NCBI RefSeq assembly: GCF_002355375.1
Contig: NZ_AP017312.1
Coordinates: forward strand, 1,443,001 to 1,507,000
Direction: 5' to 3'
DNA length: 64,000 nt
Source of the DNA: Aneurinibacillus soli
GTDB taxonomy: Bacteria > Bacillota > Bacilli > Aneurinibacillales > Aneurinibacillaceae
In this document: in pieces, positions 24,801 to 33,330 of the stretch
Layout of the letters: the number at the start of each line of letters is the position of its first letter
How positions within the stretch are numbered: position 1 is the first letter of the stretch
Position numbers and translations under genes: made by a program
The notes under the pieces: model-generated
Databases searched by the model: none
The model's input: only the letters and a program-made list of their open reading frames with translations
Told to the model about the DNA's origin: nothing

Positions 24801-25615
24801 TGATTATCGCAGCACGTCAGGACGCGGGTGCTCGTGCTGAGCAGCTGGGCCGTGCTGAGCGGAACCGAGAGACATCGCTTGCGACCATCCGTGAGCTTGA
24901 TACAGCAGCAGACATTCAGGCGCTGGAGAAAGAAGTAACGGAGCTTGCTTATTACGTGAAGCAACGTGTTATGCTGCGCTTTAGCGAAGCGTTCCGCTAT
25001 GCGTTTAACCCGGCTACCCTAACGGAAGGGAACGGACGGAACATGCAGAAGCTGCTCCGGGCAAGTCTCGACGAGTTATCTCGCTTCCTCGCATTTGACC
25101 TGGCGCAGGAGATGCGGGCAACCGCTCTTCGGGTAGAAACATTTATGGCGAAGAACGGAGAGAAAATTACGGGCCGTCTGAACAAGCGGTTGGACATTGA
25201 CCATTTCTTGCTTCGAGCATGGGAGCAGCCGTCATATGATACGCCAGCTTTTGCAGACCAGCTTCCGGAAGGCACAACCGGAGAGCTTGCGGCAGCGCTC
25301 AGCTTATTTAAAAACCCGAAGCAGTTTTTTGAACAGGGTGGACAGGATAAGATGAAAGATACACTTGAGCAGCGCTATCAGGTGCCTGTACAGGCATATG
25401 TGGATGGCGCAGCACATGTGCTGCATGATTATTATGTTCCTGCTTTCCGCACGCAGATTGAACGGCTTGCTGAGCGAGCTGGACAGGAAGTGGAAGAACA
25501 CTTTGCGGGTCTGATTGCGGTGCTGAGCACAGATATTGATGTGGAGGGTCTCGCATCCCTTCGTCAGGCAATTGCCGGACGCATTCAGGCAGTCAGAGCA
25601 GAAATGGACATATAG
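21833..25615 (+). CDS. dynA: Bacterial dynamin-like protein with two GTPase modules
   Basis: 1260 residues, two fused dynamin halves like B. subtilis DynA (YpbR). First P-loop GHFSAGKSS near residue 62 with DTPGIDS switch; second P-loop GAFSAGKSS near residue 649 with DTPGADS. Coiled, charged stalk regions follow each GTPase. DynA binds and fuses membranes and helps survival under membrane attack in B. subtilis. I chose ATG 21833 with GGTGAG upstream; GTG 21824 is the alternative. The gene is monocistronic and ends at a 15-bp perfect terminator. Confidence 0.94.
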   Translation: MIETMEAHTGQEERTHIPARVLYRRVEALAETFAAAGDEKNAKKSQQLLEKLYKKEFTVAFCGHFSAGKSSMINALMGDKVLPSSPIPTSANVVSIKTGKKSARIYFKDSEPIEFGPSYNVNELKQYAVNGEEVETIELYHPSNLLGEAISIMDTPGIDSTDDAHKVSTESSLHLSDAVLYVMDYNHVQSEVNFRFTKSLKDRGVPVYLVINQIDKHVDFELSFAQYRESVIDAFRHWDIEPDGVYFTSLKDVNHPENEWPKLLVELGRLFAEKEDLLIPSIMRAAHYLIDEHGKFLEEKHSAAREPLAQVLAEADENAMARYEELTQQLVSLRQPADTLEAEAKRELHTMLDNAPLMPFTTRELARQFLESRQSNFKVGFLFAAGKKTKEERDKRLHDFYEELKENAATHIGWHVKELLRKLPEAHGYDDSEFQKRVMEFSVSFGPELIENAVKPGALTSGEYILTYSKDVSDAIKQLYRRAAQDEYEYAVREMRKQAEVSAQGVQAELATLAPVKEAYNKLAVLAREETVSATRLMTMIDHGVPNEESAPPLPGYTEPAAEKVENASLPAAASGERVTLQTQASTSGMAPSSSAIQKDYRGLRLRTADMLRVIAGEAAGVPGLAGAGSAMRQRAERLEKNRFTVALFGAFSAGKSSFANALMGDLILPVSPNPTTAAINKILPPDENNPHGSVRVRLKTAEDITGDVLQSLDVFDIAASSIEEAIRKSETLNAGDIHPTAKPHYSFLRAVQKGYGDINDKLGTDLIIGLEEFQAFVAKEEKACFVEWIELYYDCPLTQQGIILVDTPGADSINARHTGVAFEYIKNADAVLFVTYYNHAFSHADREFLIQLGRVKDTFAMDKMFFIVNAADLAHSQEELEGVVNHVVQNLGTCGIVRPRIYPVSSQTALLARMGEKNTLTDSGAAILRKRLSVGETEALPSVDEALAFSGLRHFEKEFISFTLEELTGIALKEAFAEVERVIGTMDELIIAARQDAGARAEQLGRAERNRETSLATIRELDTAADIQALEKEVTELAYYVKQRVMLRFSEAFRYAFNPATLTEGNGRNMQKLLRASLDELSRFLAFDLAQEMRATALRVETFMAKNGEKITGRLNKRLDIDHFLLRAWEQPSYDTPAFADQLPEGTTGELAAALSLFKNPKQFFEQGGQDKMKDTLEQRYQVPVQAYVDGAAHVLHDYYVPAFRTQIERLAERAGQEVEEHFAGLIAVLSTDIDVEGLASLRQAIAGRIQAVRAEMDI

Positions 25616-25633
25616 AAGAAAGAGTTTGAAAGT

Positions 25634-25679
25634 AACAAAACGAGCGCCTACGTCATGTTGGGCGCTCGTTTTGTTTGTT
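25634..25679. terminator. Perfect 15-bp bidirectional terminator
   Basis: AACAAAACGAGCGCC (25634-25648) and its exact complement (25661-25675) surround a 12-nt loop. It separates convergent genes and has T-rich tails on both strands. Confidence 0.9.
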
Positions 25680-25886
25680 CTATACACCGTACTGTCGGGC
25701 TAGCATCGTGTCAAATATCGTATCCATCCGATCTTCTTCAGTTGCTTCAGGTGGGTGAATCTGTTGTACAGTCAGCGTATGTGAGGGTAGCTGTTTTTCC
25801 TGTAGCACGGTACGTGAACGAGGTTCAGGGTCTGCCAGGCCATATCTGCACGTTTCGATGATTTCATCCCAATTTGCAAAGCTCAC
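25680..25886 (-). CDS. Small hypothetical protein
   Basis: 68 residues, acidic, soluble: NWDEIIETCRYGLADPEPRS at the start and RMDTIFDTMLARQYGV at the end. GTG 25886 has AGAAGGGAG upstream at about 11 nt. It is placed tightly between the dynA terminator and a gene-poor stretch. Family not recognised; could be a minor unknown gene. Confidence 0.5.
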   Translation of the reverse strand: MSFANWDEIIETCRYGLADPEPRSRTVLQEKQLPSHTLTVQQIHPPEATEEDRMDTIFDTMLARQYGV

Positions 25887-26056
25887 GGAATGATTCTCCC
25901 TTCTTTATTTGGAATCACGCGCAATCTGAACGGGACATCTGTCGGATAGAGGAAAAACAAAAAATACGTGTCTTTTTCTTTACTGCTTTTATCATTATAA
26001 GGAGTTCTTTGGCAAATAGCAATTATATTTCTGAATTTTCTTTTAAATGTAATGAT

Positions 26057-26092
26057 AAAAAAATCCCGCTATCACTTGTGTGAGAACGGGAT
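26057..26092 (-). terminator. Terminator of brnQ
   Basis: On the minus strand, ATCCCGTT...GCGGGAT forms a stem followed by T7. Confidence 0.75.
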
Positions 26093-26105
26093 GTTGGAAA
26101 TACGT

Positions 26106-27452
26106 TTATGTAGCGCTATGAGATTCTGAATAGGCTGGGGATATAGGAGAGAAAATCCCGCCGATAATGGCACCGACAAGAGCTGGAATCACCCATCCGA
26201 GTCCAAGATCCATGAAGCTATTCAGAACGGGAACTTGATTCAGTGCGTCCGTAATCGATGTAACATCCACACCAGTTGCTCCGACTCCATCGAGGAGGGA
26301 GAGTGGAGCAGCACCGATTATAGCGCCAATGTATACACCACGGAGTCCTCGGAATAGCGAGTCTGACAAGGTGAGCACAATCAGAACAATCGCGAGCGGA
26401 TACAGGGTCACGAGAATCGGTACCGAAATTTTTAGAATTGTAGAGAGACCGAAGTTAGCGATAATTAGACTTGCTATGGTGAATACGACAAGCATTGCAC
26501 GATAGGATACTTTGTTTTCAGTCAGACGAGAGAAAAATTCTGCACAGCTTGTAATCAGGCCAACCGCTGTTGTCAGGCAGGCAAATGTAATGGCTAATGC
26601 AAGCAGAATCAGGCCGACTGAGCCAAGCAGACGCTCGGACAGCATCGTAATCAGCTCACCACCATTAGCGTATGTACCAACAGCTGGACCGCTTGTAGCG
26701 CCCATGTACGCAAGGCCGACATACAGCAGACCAAGACCAATAACGGCAATCAGACCTGCCTGTACGATTAGTTTTGCCTGTTTGCCACGGTTCGTAACGC
26801 CACGCTCGGCTACAGCCGCCGCGATCACACCACCGAATACGAGAGAGGCCAGCGCATCCATCGTATTATACCCTTGGAGGAATCCTTTGGAGAACGGATT
26901 CGGCAGAGCGGATGCTTGTACTTCGCCGAGTGGATGGATGGCACCGCGAATTAATAGAATGGCCAATAGTACGATCATAAATGGTGTAATGACTTTACCG
27001 AAGCGGTCAACAAGCTTGCCTGGATTGAGGCACAGCCAGTATGCTACACCAAAAAACACAAGCGTATACAGGAACAACGACCAGGAAGACGTACGGAACG
27101 CTTCCGGGAGAAATGGTGCCAGGCTAATTTCATAGGCTACGGCACCTGTACGTGGAATCGCAAGCAGTGGACCGATTGCGAGATAGGTTAACACTGAGAA
27201 AATAATCGAGAAGATCGGATGAACACGATTGGTAATATACTGGATGCCACCGCCCGCACGTGCTACCGCTGCAACACCTAAGAGCGGAAGTCCAACGCCT
27301 GTAATCAGAAATCCGCCTATCGCGCGCCACATGTCTGTACCGGCGTCATGGCCGAGTGTGGGAGGGAAGATGATGTTTCCGGCCCCAAGGAATAGGGAGA
27401 ACGTCATAAGCCCAATCGCCAGAATTTCCTTAAAAGATAATGACTGATTCAT
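26106..27452 (-). CDS. brnQ: Branched-chain amino acid transporter BrnQ
   Basis: 448 residues, about 12 membrane helices. Signatures: GLMTFSLFLGAGNIIFPPTLGHDAG at the N-terminus in two stretches, GFLQGYNTMDALASLVFGG, and ISPAYSE near the C-terminus. The family imports Leu/Ile/Val with Na+ or H+. AGGAGG precedes ATG 27452. A palindrome upstream at 27502-27516 may be its operator. Confidence 0.95.
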   Translation of the reverse strand: MNQSLSFKEILAIGLMTFSLFLGAGNIIFPPTLGHDAGTDMWRAIGGFLITGVGLPLLGVAAVARAGGGIQYITNRVHPIFSIIFSVLTYLAIGPLLAIPRTGAVAYEISLAPFLPEAFRTSSWSLFLYTLVFFGVAYWLCLNPGKLVDRFGKVITPFMIVLLAILLIRGAIHPLGEVQASALPNPFSKGFLQGYNTMDALASLVFGGVIAAAVAERGVTNRGKQAKLIVQAGLIAVIGLGLLYVGLAYMGATSGPAVGTYANGGELITMLSERLLGSVGLILLALAITFACLTTAVGLITSCAEFFSRLTENKVSYRAMLVVFTIASLIIANFGLSTILKISVPILVTLYPLAIVLIVLTLSDSLFRGLRGVYIGAIIGAAPLSLLDGVGATGVDVTSITDALNQVPVLNSFMDLGLGWVIPALVGAIIGGIFSPISPAYSESHSAT

Positions 27453-27499
27453 AATGCCTCCTAAAAAGAAAAAAGAATATTTTAATAATTTGTTCCATG

Positions 27500-27516
27500 C
27501 TGAAAATTCTATTTTC
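27500..27516 (-). promoter_or_regulatory. Palindrome upstream of brnQ, possible CodY-type site
   Basis: GAAAAT-TCT-ATTTTC is a perfect 6-3-6 inverted repeat about 50 bp upstream of the brnQ start. On the minus strand its edge reads AATTTTCAG, the first 9 bases of the CodY consensus. The other half does not match, so CodY is a guess. Confidence 0.35.
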
Positions 27517-27595
27517 TAGCAAGGTTTTATTATCATAACACATTTTATTTGCAAATAAAGTCTAAAATATTATTTTTTTAATTTTTATAATTTTC

Positions 27596-28015
27596 TTACG
27601 TAAATCGAAGTGGCCATCGGGATAAAGAAAAGCTTAAAAACCCCCGCTCTTTGCGGGTTATGATCTCCAGAAATCCTATTTTTTCTTCATTATCAAGCAG
27701 GAACGTATTTTTTCGGATTAGGAAAGGTTCTCCATTTTTTATGTGATAAAAAATATTTTCTTCTTCGTCAAAAAAAGAAATACTATGAGTAAAGTGGCAA
27801 ATGGCAGCGCTGCGCAAGCGAATGCACCGTCCTTGATGAATAAGCGGCCATTGAAAAAATCCGAGTGCTGTCTGCTCCGTATGCTGGCGGTAGACGGCAA
27901 GCGGAACGATGGATAGATAGAGCGTGCAAGGTCGGTTTTTTTCTTCTAATATTTGTGCTACATGGAGTATTTCCATGACATCATGCGTAACATTTACAGA
28001 GCGAATGGGAAGCAT
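27596..28015 (-). CDS. Hypothetical protein
   Basis: 139 residues with no membrane segment or clear motif; contents include LYLSIVPLAVYRQH, CIRLRSAAICHFTHSISFFDEEENIFYHI and FLLDNEEKIGFLEII. ATG 28015 has AAAGGAG upstream, a strong argument that it is translated. I considered ComK, but the key sequence blocks do not match. Function unknown. Confidence 0.6.
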   Translation of the reverse strand: MLPIRSVNVTHDVMEILHVAQILEEKNRPCTLYLSIVPLAVYRQHTEQTALGFFQWPLIHQGRCIRLRSAAICHFTHSISFFDEEENIFYHIKNGEPFLIRKNTFLLDNEEKIGFLEIITRKERGFLSFSLSRWPLRFT

Positions 28016-28209
28016 AAAAATCTCCTTTATCATGTGCGTAATGGGTTTATTGGCAAGTATATCCGGAGGGAGGAAACGCTAATCAACCAGAATAATTATG
28101 AATATTTAAACATTATGGAATCGCACAAATAATACTAGGTTCGCTGTAATAAATTTGCTACAATCTACGTAACAAAGTTGAAAAATTTGAATGGTTGGAG
28201 GGATAAACG

Positions 28210-28713
28210 ATGCCAGAGACACAATTGAAAGAGATCTGTGAAGAATCGTATAAGAGGCTGAAAAAAGTTTGTATGGAGCTGGAGAAGTTTTTGAATGCCA
28301 CCACACTTGCTAGTCTTATCCAGAATTCACCAGATCCGGAACAGTATGAAACCTACTACCGTAACTATCTGTCTGATCTTCGTCACCTGCTAGTAAATAG
28401 TGAAAACGCTTACGAAAAGCTTGGGATTTGTCTGCGTCGTGCACAATTTAACAAAGAATTCGCTCAGGAAGTACTGTATCTCGTGTATCATACTTGTGTG
28501 AATATGTTCTTCTATCCAAAAGGCGAAGTGTACGAAGAGGATGGACGCAATTCTTACACGGGCCGCGATGCAATTATCTTCCATAAAGAAGTGACCCCGG
28601 AGTTGAAAAGTCTGACTCTTGGGATGTCTAAAGTATTTGAGTACTTGCGTGACGAGCTCCAGTATTATGAAACGGATTATGTAACGATGAAGCGAATGAG
28701 TGCGGCGCGCTAG
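28210..28713 (+). CDS. Hypothetical protein resembling DUF3907 (YpuI)
   Basis: 167 residues, helical and soluble: LKEICEESYKRLKKVCMELEKFLN at the start, YYRNYLSDLRHLLVNSENAYEKLGICLRRA in the centre in two pieces, and SYTGRDAIIFHKEVTPELK then LRDELQYYETDY. This looks like the YpuI family of Bacillales. GGAGGG precedes ATG 28210. No function is known to me. Confidence 0.6.
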   Translation: MPETQLKEICEESYKRLKKVCMELEKFLNATTLASLIQNSPDPEQYETYYRNYLSDLRHLLVNSENAYEKLGICLRRAQFNKEFAQEVLYLVYHTCVNMFFYPKGEVYEEDGRNSYTGRDAIIFHKEVTPELKSLTLGMSKVFEYLRDELQYYETDYVTMKRMSAAR

Positions 28714-28720
28714 ACAGCAT

Positions 28721-28753
28721 AAAAAACACCCTGCCCTATGGCAGGGTGTTTTT
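28721..28753. terminator. Bidirectional terminator
   Basis: AAAAAACACCCTGCC and GGCAGGGTGTTTTT pair around a short loop and serve the two convergent genes. Confidence 0.9.
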
Positions 28754-28758
28754 GTGTG

Positions 28759-30201
28759 TTATGGCGTAAACAAGCGTCCGAGACGTTCGAGCAGTCCGGA
28801 TGCGGGCTCGGTCGGTGGTAGTAATGGAAGCGGCTGTGCCGGTGACTTAGACGCTGCCACAGGCGGTGTGGATGAGATAGCAAGCCTAAGAGCCTGTGGT
28901 ACGTCCATAATGCCGTATCCGTAATCATGGTCCCAACCAGCAGGACCGGCGTCGCGTGCTGTTGCACGCATAATTTTCATTACTTGCCTGTTGCTTAAGG
29001 AAGGGTTGAGCGAGCGGATCAATCCGGCAAGACCTGAGACGTGCGGGCAGGCCATTGATGTGCCGGACAGTGCTGCGTACTCCCCTGGAAGATAGGTGCT
29101 TGGAATGTCTACACCGGGAGCGGCAAGATCTACACTGGAACCAAAATTAGAAAAGGGTGCCTGATTTCCGTTCTGGTCAATGGCTGCTACGCTGATTACT
29201 TCCGGATAGGAAGCCGGATAGCTTGGCTGAGACGAATGATCGTTGCCGCTAGCTGCTACCATGACGACATCTTTACTGAATGCATATTTGATTGCATCGT
29301 GGAGCACGCTGGATGATTGGTAGTTGCCAACACTCATGTTAATGACACGTGCACCGTGGTCAGTTGCCCAGATGATGCCCTTGGCGATGTCAAAAGAAGA
29401 ACCACTTCCATTACCGCCAATTCCTTTAATGGGCATAAGCTTGTTATTCCATGTCACACCTGCCACACCACGACCGTTATTCGTGCGAGCTGCAATGATA
29501 CCGGCTACATGTGTGCCATGCCCGTTGTCATCTTGTGGTAATGCACCAGGATTTAATACATTATAGCCATCTACCACCTTGTCTGTGAATTCCAGGTGAT
29601 GCAAGTCAAGCCCTGTATCAATGACCGCGATTGTTACAGCGTCACTTCCTTTGCTAATATCCCATGCCTGCTCCATGTTTATGGCTGGCATATTCCATTG
29701 ATACCGAGGATAGAGCGAATCGTTCGGTATGGCATTTGGAAGCAGAAGGTAATTCGGTTCAGCGAACTGCACATCATTTCGTTTCGAGAAGTACGCAATC
29801 AGTTCATCTGTCGACATGCGGCTGGACTTGAAAATATAGGTGGAGTTGTGATGAGACCTTGTTTTCCCATTGATTACGCGCAGGATAGAGGCCAGTTCCT
29901 GATCAGCGAGTGCTGTGCGAAATTTGACGGTCACTTCCCGCTTCATATAGTGACTTGTTTCATTGCTGTTATGGTGAATGGTGATGACATGCTGGCTATT
30001 TCCGAGATCGGAACGGATTTCCTGAACTTTACTGATATAGTTGATTTTATGGTACTTTTCTTGTTCTGCTGAACGGATGGAAGCGGTTGTGCCTGGTTTT
30101 GGAGTGGGCGGGGCTGCTTCTTTTCCCAGGCAAGCAGCCAGTAAGAAAACAGGCAGGACAGCGAGAAGACTAACTAATCCATATTTAAAAAGTCGATTCA
30201 T
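28759..30201 (-). CDS. Exported subtilisin-family (S8) serine protease lipoprotein
   Basis: 480 residues. A lipoprotein signal with LLAAC at residues about 19-23 suggests membrane anchoring outside the cell. A propeptide-like region precedes the catalytic domain, with Asp in AVIDTGLDLHH, His in NGHGTHVAGIIAA, the oxyanion Asn in VMVAASGNDHSS, and Ser in SGTSMACPHVSG. The C-terminus is Pro/Ser-rich (TPPVAASKSPAQPLP). AAAGGAAAG lies upstream of ATG 30201. It probably degrades extracellular proteins; a sporulation role is not excluded. Confidence 0.93.
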   Translation of the reverse strand: MNRLFKYGLVSLLAVLPVFLLAACLGKEAAPPTPKPGTTASIRSAEQEKYHKINYISKVQEIRSDLGNSQHVITIHHNSNETSHYMKREVTVKFRTALADQELASILRVINGKTRSHHNSTYIFKSSRMSTDELIAYFSKRNDVQFAEPNYLLLPNAIPNDSLYPRYQWNMPAINMEQAWDISKGSDAVTIAVIDTGLDLHHLEFTDKVVDGYNVLNPGALPQDDNGHGTHVAGIIAARTNNGRGVAGVTWNNKLMPIKGIGGNGSGSSFDIAKGIIWATDHGARVINMSVGNYQSSSVLHDAIKYAFSKDVVMVAASGNDHSSQPSYPASYPEVISVAAIDQNGNQAPFSNFGSSVDLAAPGVDIPSTYLPGEYAALSGTSMACPHVSGLAGLIRSLNPSLSNRQVMKIMRATARDAGPAGWDHDYGYGIMDVPQALRLAISSTPPVAASKSPAQPLPLLPPTEPASGLLERLGRLFTP

Positions 30202-30319
30202 ACAGCATCACTTTCCTTTACTTTTGTTACGTATAGCGTTTGGCGGGTATAGGTAAGATATGAACGGTTGATTTTGACAAAAAATTAAAAAAGAAAATAA
30301 AAAAGTCACAATTTTTTGA

Positions 30320-30335
30320 AGTAAAGCGCTTTAAT
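30320..30335 (+). promoter_or_regulatory. cre-like (CcpA) operator upstream of acsA
   Basis: TAAAGCGCTTTA (30322-30333) is a perfect palindrome with the AAAGCGCTTT core of catabolite responsive elements. It lies about 95 bp before acsA, near the probable promoter (TATAAC at 30363-30368). acsA is catabolite-repressed by CcpA in B. subtilis, which supports the call. Confidence 0.6.
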
Positions 30336-30426
30336 TCTTGTGCGATTTGTAGTAAAGTGTTGTATAACAAATATAAAAAAGCCTTCTTGAAAGGCTATTA
30401 ATAATCCAGGATGGGGGCAGAAAACC

Positions 30427-32148
30427 ATGGCTACAACAGAAAGACCAAAAGATATTATGCTGTTAGATAACACAGCGAACCTTAAGGATTATGATGAGGC
30501 TGTTCGTACAGCTGACTGGAAAGAAGTTGAAAAAAATTTTTCTTGGTATGAAACAGGAAAAGTTAATATGGTATACGAAGCAATTGACCGCCATGTAGAT
30601 AATGGTCAAGGGGAGAAAGCTGCACTTCTTTATACAGATGGGGAGCGGGACGAGCAGTACACGTATGCACAGCTTCGTGAACTGTCGAGCCAATTTGCGA
30701 ATGGTCTTCGTTCCAAAGGCATTCAAAAAGGCGACCGCGTATTTATTTTCATGCCGCGTAGCCCGGAGCTGTTTATTGCGCTTCTTGGCATCGTGCGCAT
30801 CGGCGCAATTGCGGGCCCACTGTTTGAAGCATTCATGGAAGACGCTGTACGTGACCGTCTCCAGGATAGCGGTGCGGCAGCCGTTGTGACGACACCAGGA
30901 CTTCTGTACCGTATCCCGGTACAGGATCTGCCAGAATTAAAACATGTTATTCTGGTTGGTGCTGAAGAGAAAACGGCTGACAATCAAGTATTATACGAAG
31001 AGCTGATGAATGTATCGGCTGATTATACAATTGAATGGGGAGAACGCGAATCCGGCATGTTGCTTCACTATACATCCGGTTCCACAGGCAAGCCAAAAGG
31101 TGTTCTGCAGGTGCATGATGCGATGATTCATCAGTACATGGCAGGCAAATGGGTGTATGACCTGCGCGAAGGCGATGTTTACTGGTGCACAGCGGATCCA
31201 GGCTGGGTAACAGGTACATCAGCAGGCATGTGGTCTCCATGGCTGAATGGTGTAACGGTTGTGTTGCGTGGGGGTCGTTTCAAACCAGCTGACTGGTATG
31301 CAACACTTGAGAAATACAAAGTTAACGTTTGGTTTAGTGCGCCAACCGCATTTCGCATGCTGATGGGTGAAGGGGACGAGCTGCCGAAGCGCTTCGACCT
31401 GTCTGCGCTCCGTCACGTTCTCTCTGCTGGCGAGCCGCTTAATCCAGAAGTAATTCGCTGGGGACTCGATGTACTCGACCGCCGCATTCATGATAACTGG
31501 TGGATGACCGAAACAGGTTCTTCGATCTGTGCGAACTACCGGTCTATGCCAATCCGTCCAGGCTCAATGGGTAAGCCGCTTCCGTTCATCAAAATGGCGA
31601 TTGTGGATGATGAGGGCAATGAGCTTCCGCCAAATACAATGGGTAACCTGGCAATCATGCCGCCGTGGCCGGCGATGATGCGCCAAATCTGGAATAATCC
31701 AGCGAAATATCAGGAGTACTACCAGACTGGTTGGTATTTATCTGGTGACTCTGCTTATATGGATGAAGACGGCTATTTCTGGTTCGAAGGTCGCGTGGAT
31801 GATGTTATTAATACATCAGGTGAGCGTGTAGGACCATTTGAAGTCGAAAGCAAGCTTGTTGAGCATCCTTCTGTAGCGGAAGCGGGGGTTATCGGTGTAC
31901 CGGACCCGGTACGCGGCGAGATCATCAAAGCGTTCATTACGCTTCGTGCAGGTTATGCAGAAAGTGATGAACTAAAAGAAGAGATTCGTGTATTCGTGAA
32001 GGAGCGTCTTGCTGCGCATGCGGCGCCGCGTCAGATTGAATTCCGAGACAAGCTGCCGAAGACACGTTCCGGCAAAATTATGCGTCGTGTTCTGAAAGCA
32101 TGGGAACTTGGTCTTCCGACAGGAGATTTGTCTACAATGGAAGACTAG
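30427..32148 (+). CDS. acsA: Acetyl-CoA synthetase
   Basis: 573 residues, ANL superfamily. Signatures: P-loop YTSGSTGKPKGV, DPGWVTGTSAG, DNWWMTETGS, GYFWFEGRVDDVI and the C-terminal KTRSGKIMRRVL whose lysine is the acetylation and catalytic site. The length matches Bacillus AcsA rather than the longer Gram-negative Acs. Converts acetate, ATP and CoA to acetyl-CoA. ATG 30427 follows GGGGGC-type spacing from a short SD. The CcpA-like site upstream suggests glucose repression. Ends at a strong terminator. Confidence 0.95.
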   Translation: MATTERPKDIMLLDNTANLKDYDEAVRTADWKEVEKNFSWYETGKVNMVYEAIDRHVDNGQGEKAALLYTDGERDEQYTYAQLRELSSQFANGLRSKGIQKGDRVFIFMPRSPELFIALLGIVRIGAIAGPLFEAFMEDAVRDRLQDSGAAAVVTTPGLLYRIPVQDLPELKHVILVGAEEKTADNQVLYEELMNVSADYTIEWGERESGMLLHYTSGSTGKPKGVLQVHDAMIHQYMAGKWVYDLREGDVYWCTADPGWVTGTSAGMWSPWLNGVTVVLRGGRFKPADWYATLEKYKVNVWFSAPTAFRMLMGEGDELPKRFDLSALRHVLSAGEPLNPEVIRWGLDVLDRRIHDNWWMTETGSSICANYRSMPIRPGSMGKPLPFIKMAIVDDEGNELPPNTMGNLAIMPPWPAMMRQIWNNPAKYQEYYQTGWYLSGDSAYMDEDGYFWFEGRVDDVINTSGERVGPFEVESKLVEHPSVAEAGVIGVPDPVRGEIIKAFITLRAGYAESDELKEEIRVFVKERLAAHAAPRQIEFRDKLPKTRSGKIMRRVLKAWELGLPTGDLSTMED

Positions 32149-32157
32149 TCATAAACG

Positions 32158-32198
32158 AAAAGAAACGGTGCAGGATGTGAATCCGCACCGTTTCTTTT
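32158..32198. terminator. Bidirectional terminator after acsA
   Basis: AAAAGAAACGGTGC and GCACCGTTTCTTTT form a 14-bp perfect stem around a 13-nt loop. Confidence 0.9.
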
Positions 32199-32209
32199 GT
32201 TATTTGTTT

Positions 32210-32971
32210 TTATATAGAGGCGTAGCCTGCTTCCTGCCGCTGGCGAAGTAAATGCATGGTCTTAATATAACCTTCAAGGCCGTGCAGGGTCTCGATGCCG
32301 CGCTTCTCTAATTCATCAAGGAAGCAGAGAAAGAGTTCAGCAGTCATTACGGCATCGCCAAGCGCAGTATGACGCCCTTCGACCTGAATGTTATACTGGT
32401 CAAGTAAGGTGTCAAGCCCATATGATTTATTACTTGGAAGTACATGGTAGGATATCGACATTGTATCAATGACGGGGTTGCTTAGTTTCGTCCTACATAG
32501 CTTCTTAAGCTTTGTGTTCAGGAAGTTAATATCGAAGTCTGCGCAGTGGGCAACCAGGTAATGATCCTCAATAAATTGTAGAAATTTATGAAGAACGGGA
32601 AGAACAGGCGGAGCATTCACCACATCTTCATTGGAAATCCCTGTGATTTCTGTCACAATCGGTGGAATAGGTTTACGAGGCTGGATTAGTTCGTGGAAGA
32701 TCTTTTCTTGGATGACACCGTTTTCAACAACGACTGCGCCAATAGAAATAATCTCATCACCTGCATACGGATGAAATCCGGTTGTCTCTGTATCAAATAC
32801 AATAAAACGCATCCGTTTCAGTAGCTGATCTTCATAAGTACGACGGTTCACGGAAGCGGTCATAGCCTGGATGTCCGCGATCAGATTAGGATCAAGATCA
32901 AGATCAGGCTTTTCTTTGTACCAGCTGGTTGTGATGTGCTTGATGTATTTACTGAGTGGAAATGAGTACAT
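32210..32971 (-). CDS. DEDDh 3'-5' exonuclease (DnaQ/epsilon-like)
   Basis: 253 residues. ExoI VFDTETTGFHP (D, E), ExoII AHCADFDINFL (D), and ExoIII HTALGDAVMTAE (H, D) define the DEDDh RNase H-like exonuclease of the DNA polymerase III epsilon family. A roughly 60-residue N-terminal extension is present. In Bacillales, such stand-alone proteins are not the main proofreader (PolC has its own), so a repair role is probable. No partner genes adjacent. Confidence 0.9.
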   Translation of the reverse strand: MYSFPLSKYIKHITTSWYKEKPDLDLDPNLIADIQAMTASVNRRTYEDQLLKRMRFIVFDTETTGFHPYAGDEIISIGAVVVENGVIQEKIFHELIQPRKPIPPIVTEITGISNEDVVNAPPVLPVLHKFLQFIEDHYLVAHCADFDINFLNTKLKKLCRTKLSNPVIDTMSISYHVLPSNKSYGLDTLLDQYNIQVEGRHTALGDAVMTAELFLCFLDELEKRGIETLHGLEGYIKTMHLLRQRQEAGYASI

Positions 32972-33149
32972 CTTATATCACATCCTTCTCTCCTAAGTAA
33001 TCTTTTTTGCCTGTATTTGCAAGCGTTCTCATTCTTTTATCATACGCCATGAGGGGCAAAATGTACAGATTTTTTAGAAAATTCACAAAGGACATTCAGC
33101 GATTGACGGAGCGAAGCATTCGGAGTACGATGAAAAGAATTCGATACAA

Positions 33150-33241
33150 TAACGACCACTAGGGGAGCATAGTTGCTGAGAGGGGCATTCGTCCCGACCC
33201 TTATAACCTGATTCGGATAATGCCGACGTAGGGAAGTGGAG
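33150..33241 (+). promoter_or_regulatory. TPP riboswitch (THI element)
   Basis: Conserved features in order: ACTAGGGGAGC at 33157-33167, GCTGAGAGGG at 33175-33184, ACCCTTATAACCTGATTCGG at 33197-33216, ATAATGCCGACGTAGGGA at 33217-33234. This is the classic thi-box. It lies 90 bp upstream of the thiamine-precursor transporter operon and should lower expression when thiamine pyrophosphate is abundant. Confidence 0.96.
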
Positions 33242-33268
33242 ACGGCCTGTTTTTATGATTGCAGACAC

Positions 33269-33296
33269 GCGCCACTCCACCGGGGTGGCGCTTTTG
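33269..33296 (+). terminator. TPP-leader terminator
   Basis: GCGCCACTCC and GGGGTGGCGC form a 10-bp stem around a 3-nt loop, followed by T4. It lies between the aptamer and the first gene and is the likely expression platform. Confidence 0.8.
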
Positions 33297-33330
33297 GTGT
33301 AGAAAACAAGCCAGGTAAGGAGGGGAGCTA

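Noticed and set aside
25874-26083. 69-residue plus-strand frame before brnQ end
   Set aside because: It has no ribosome site and runs into the brnQ terminator hairpin; no family resemblance.
27596-28015. Possible ComK homologue
   Set aside because: Length and a few residues suggested it, but the conserved ComK blocks (GSSY-type and C-terminal region) are absent.
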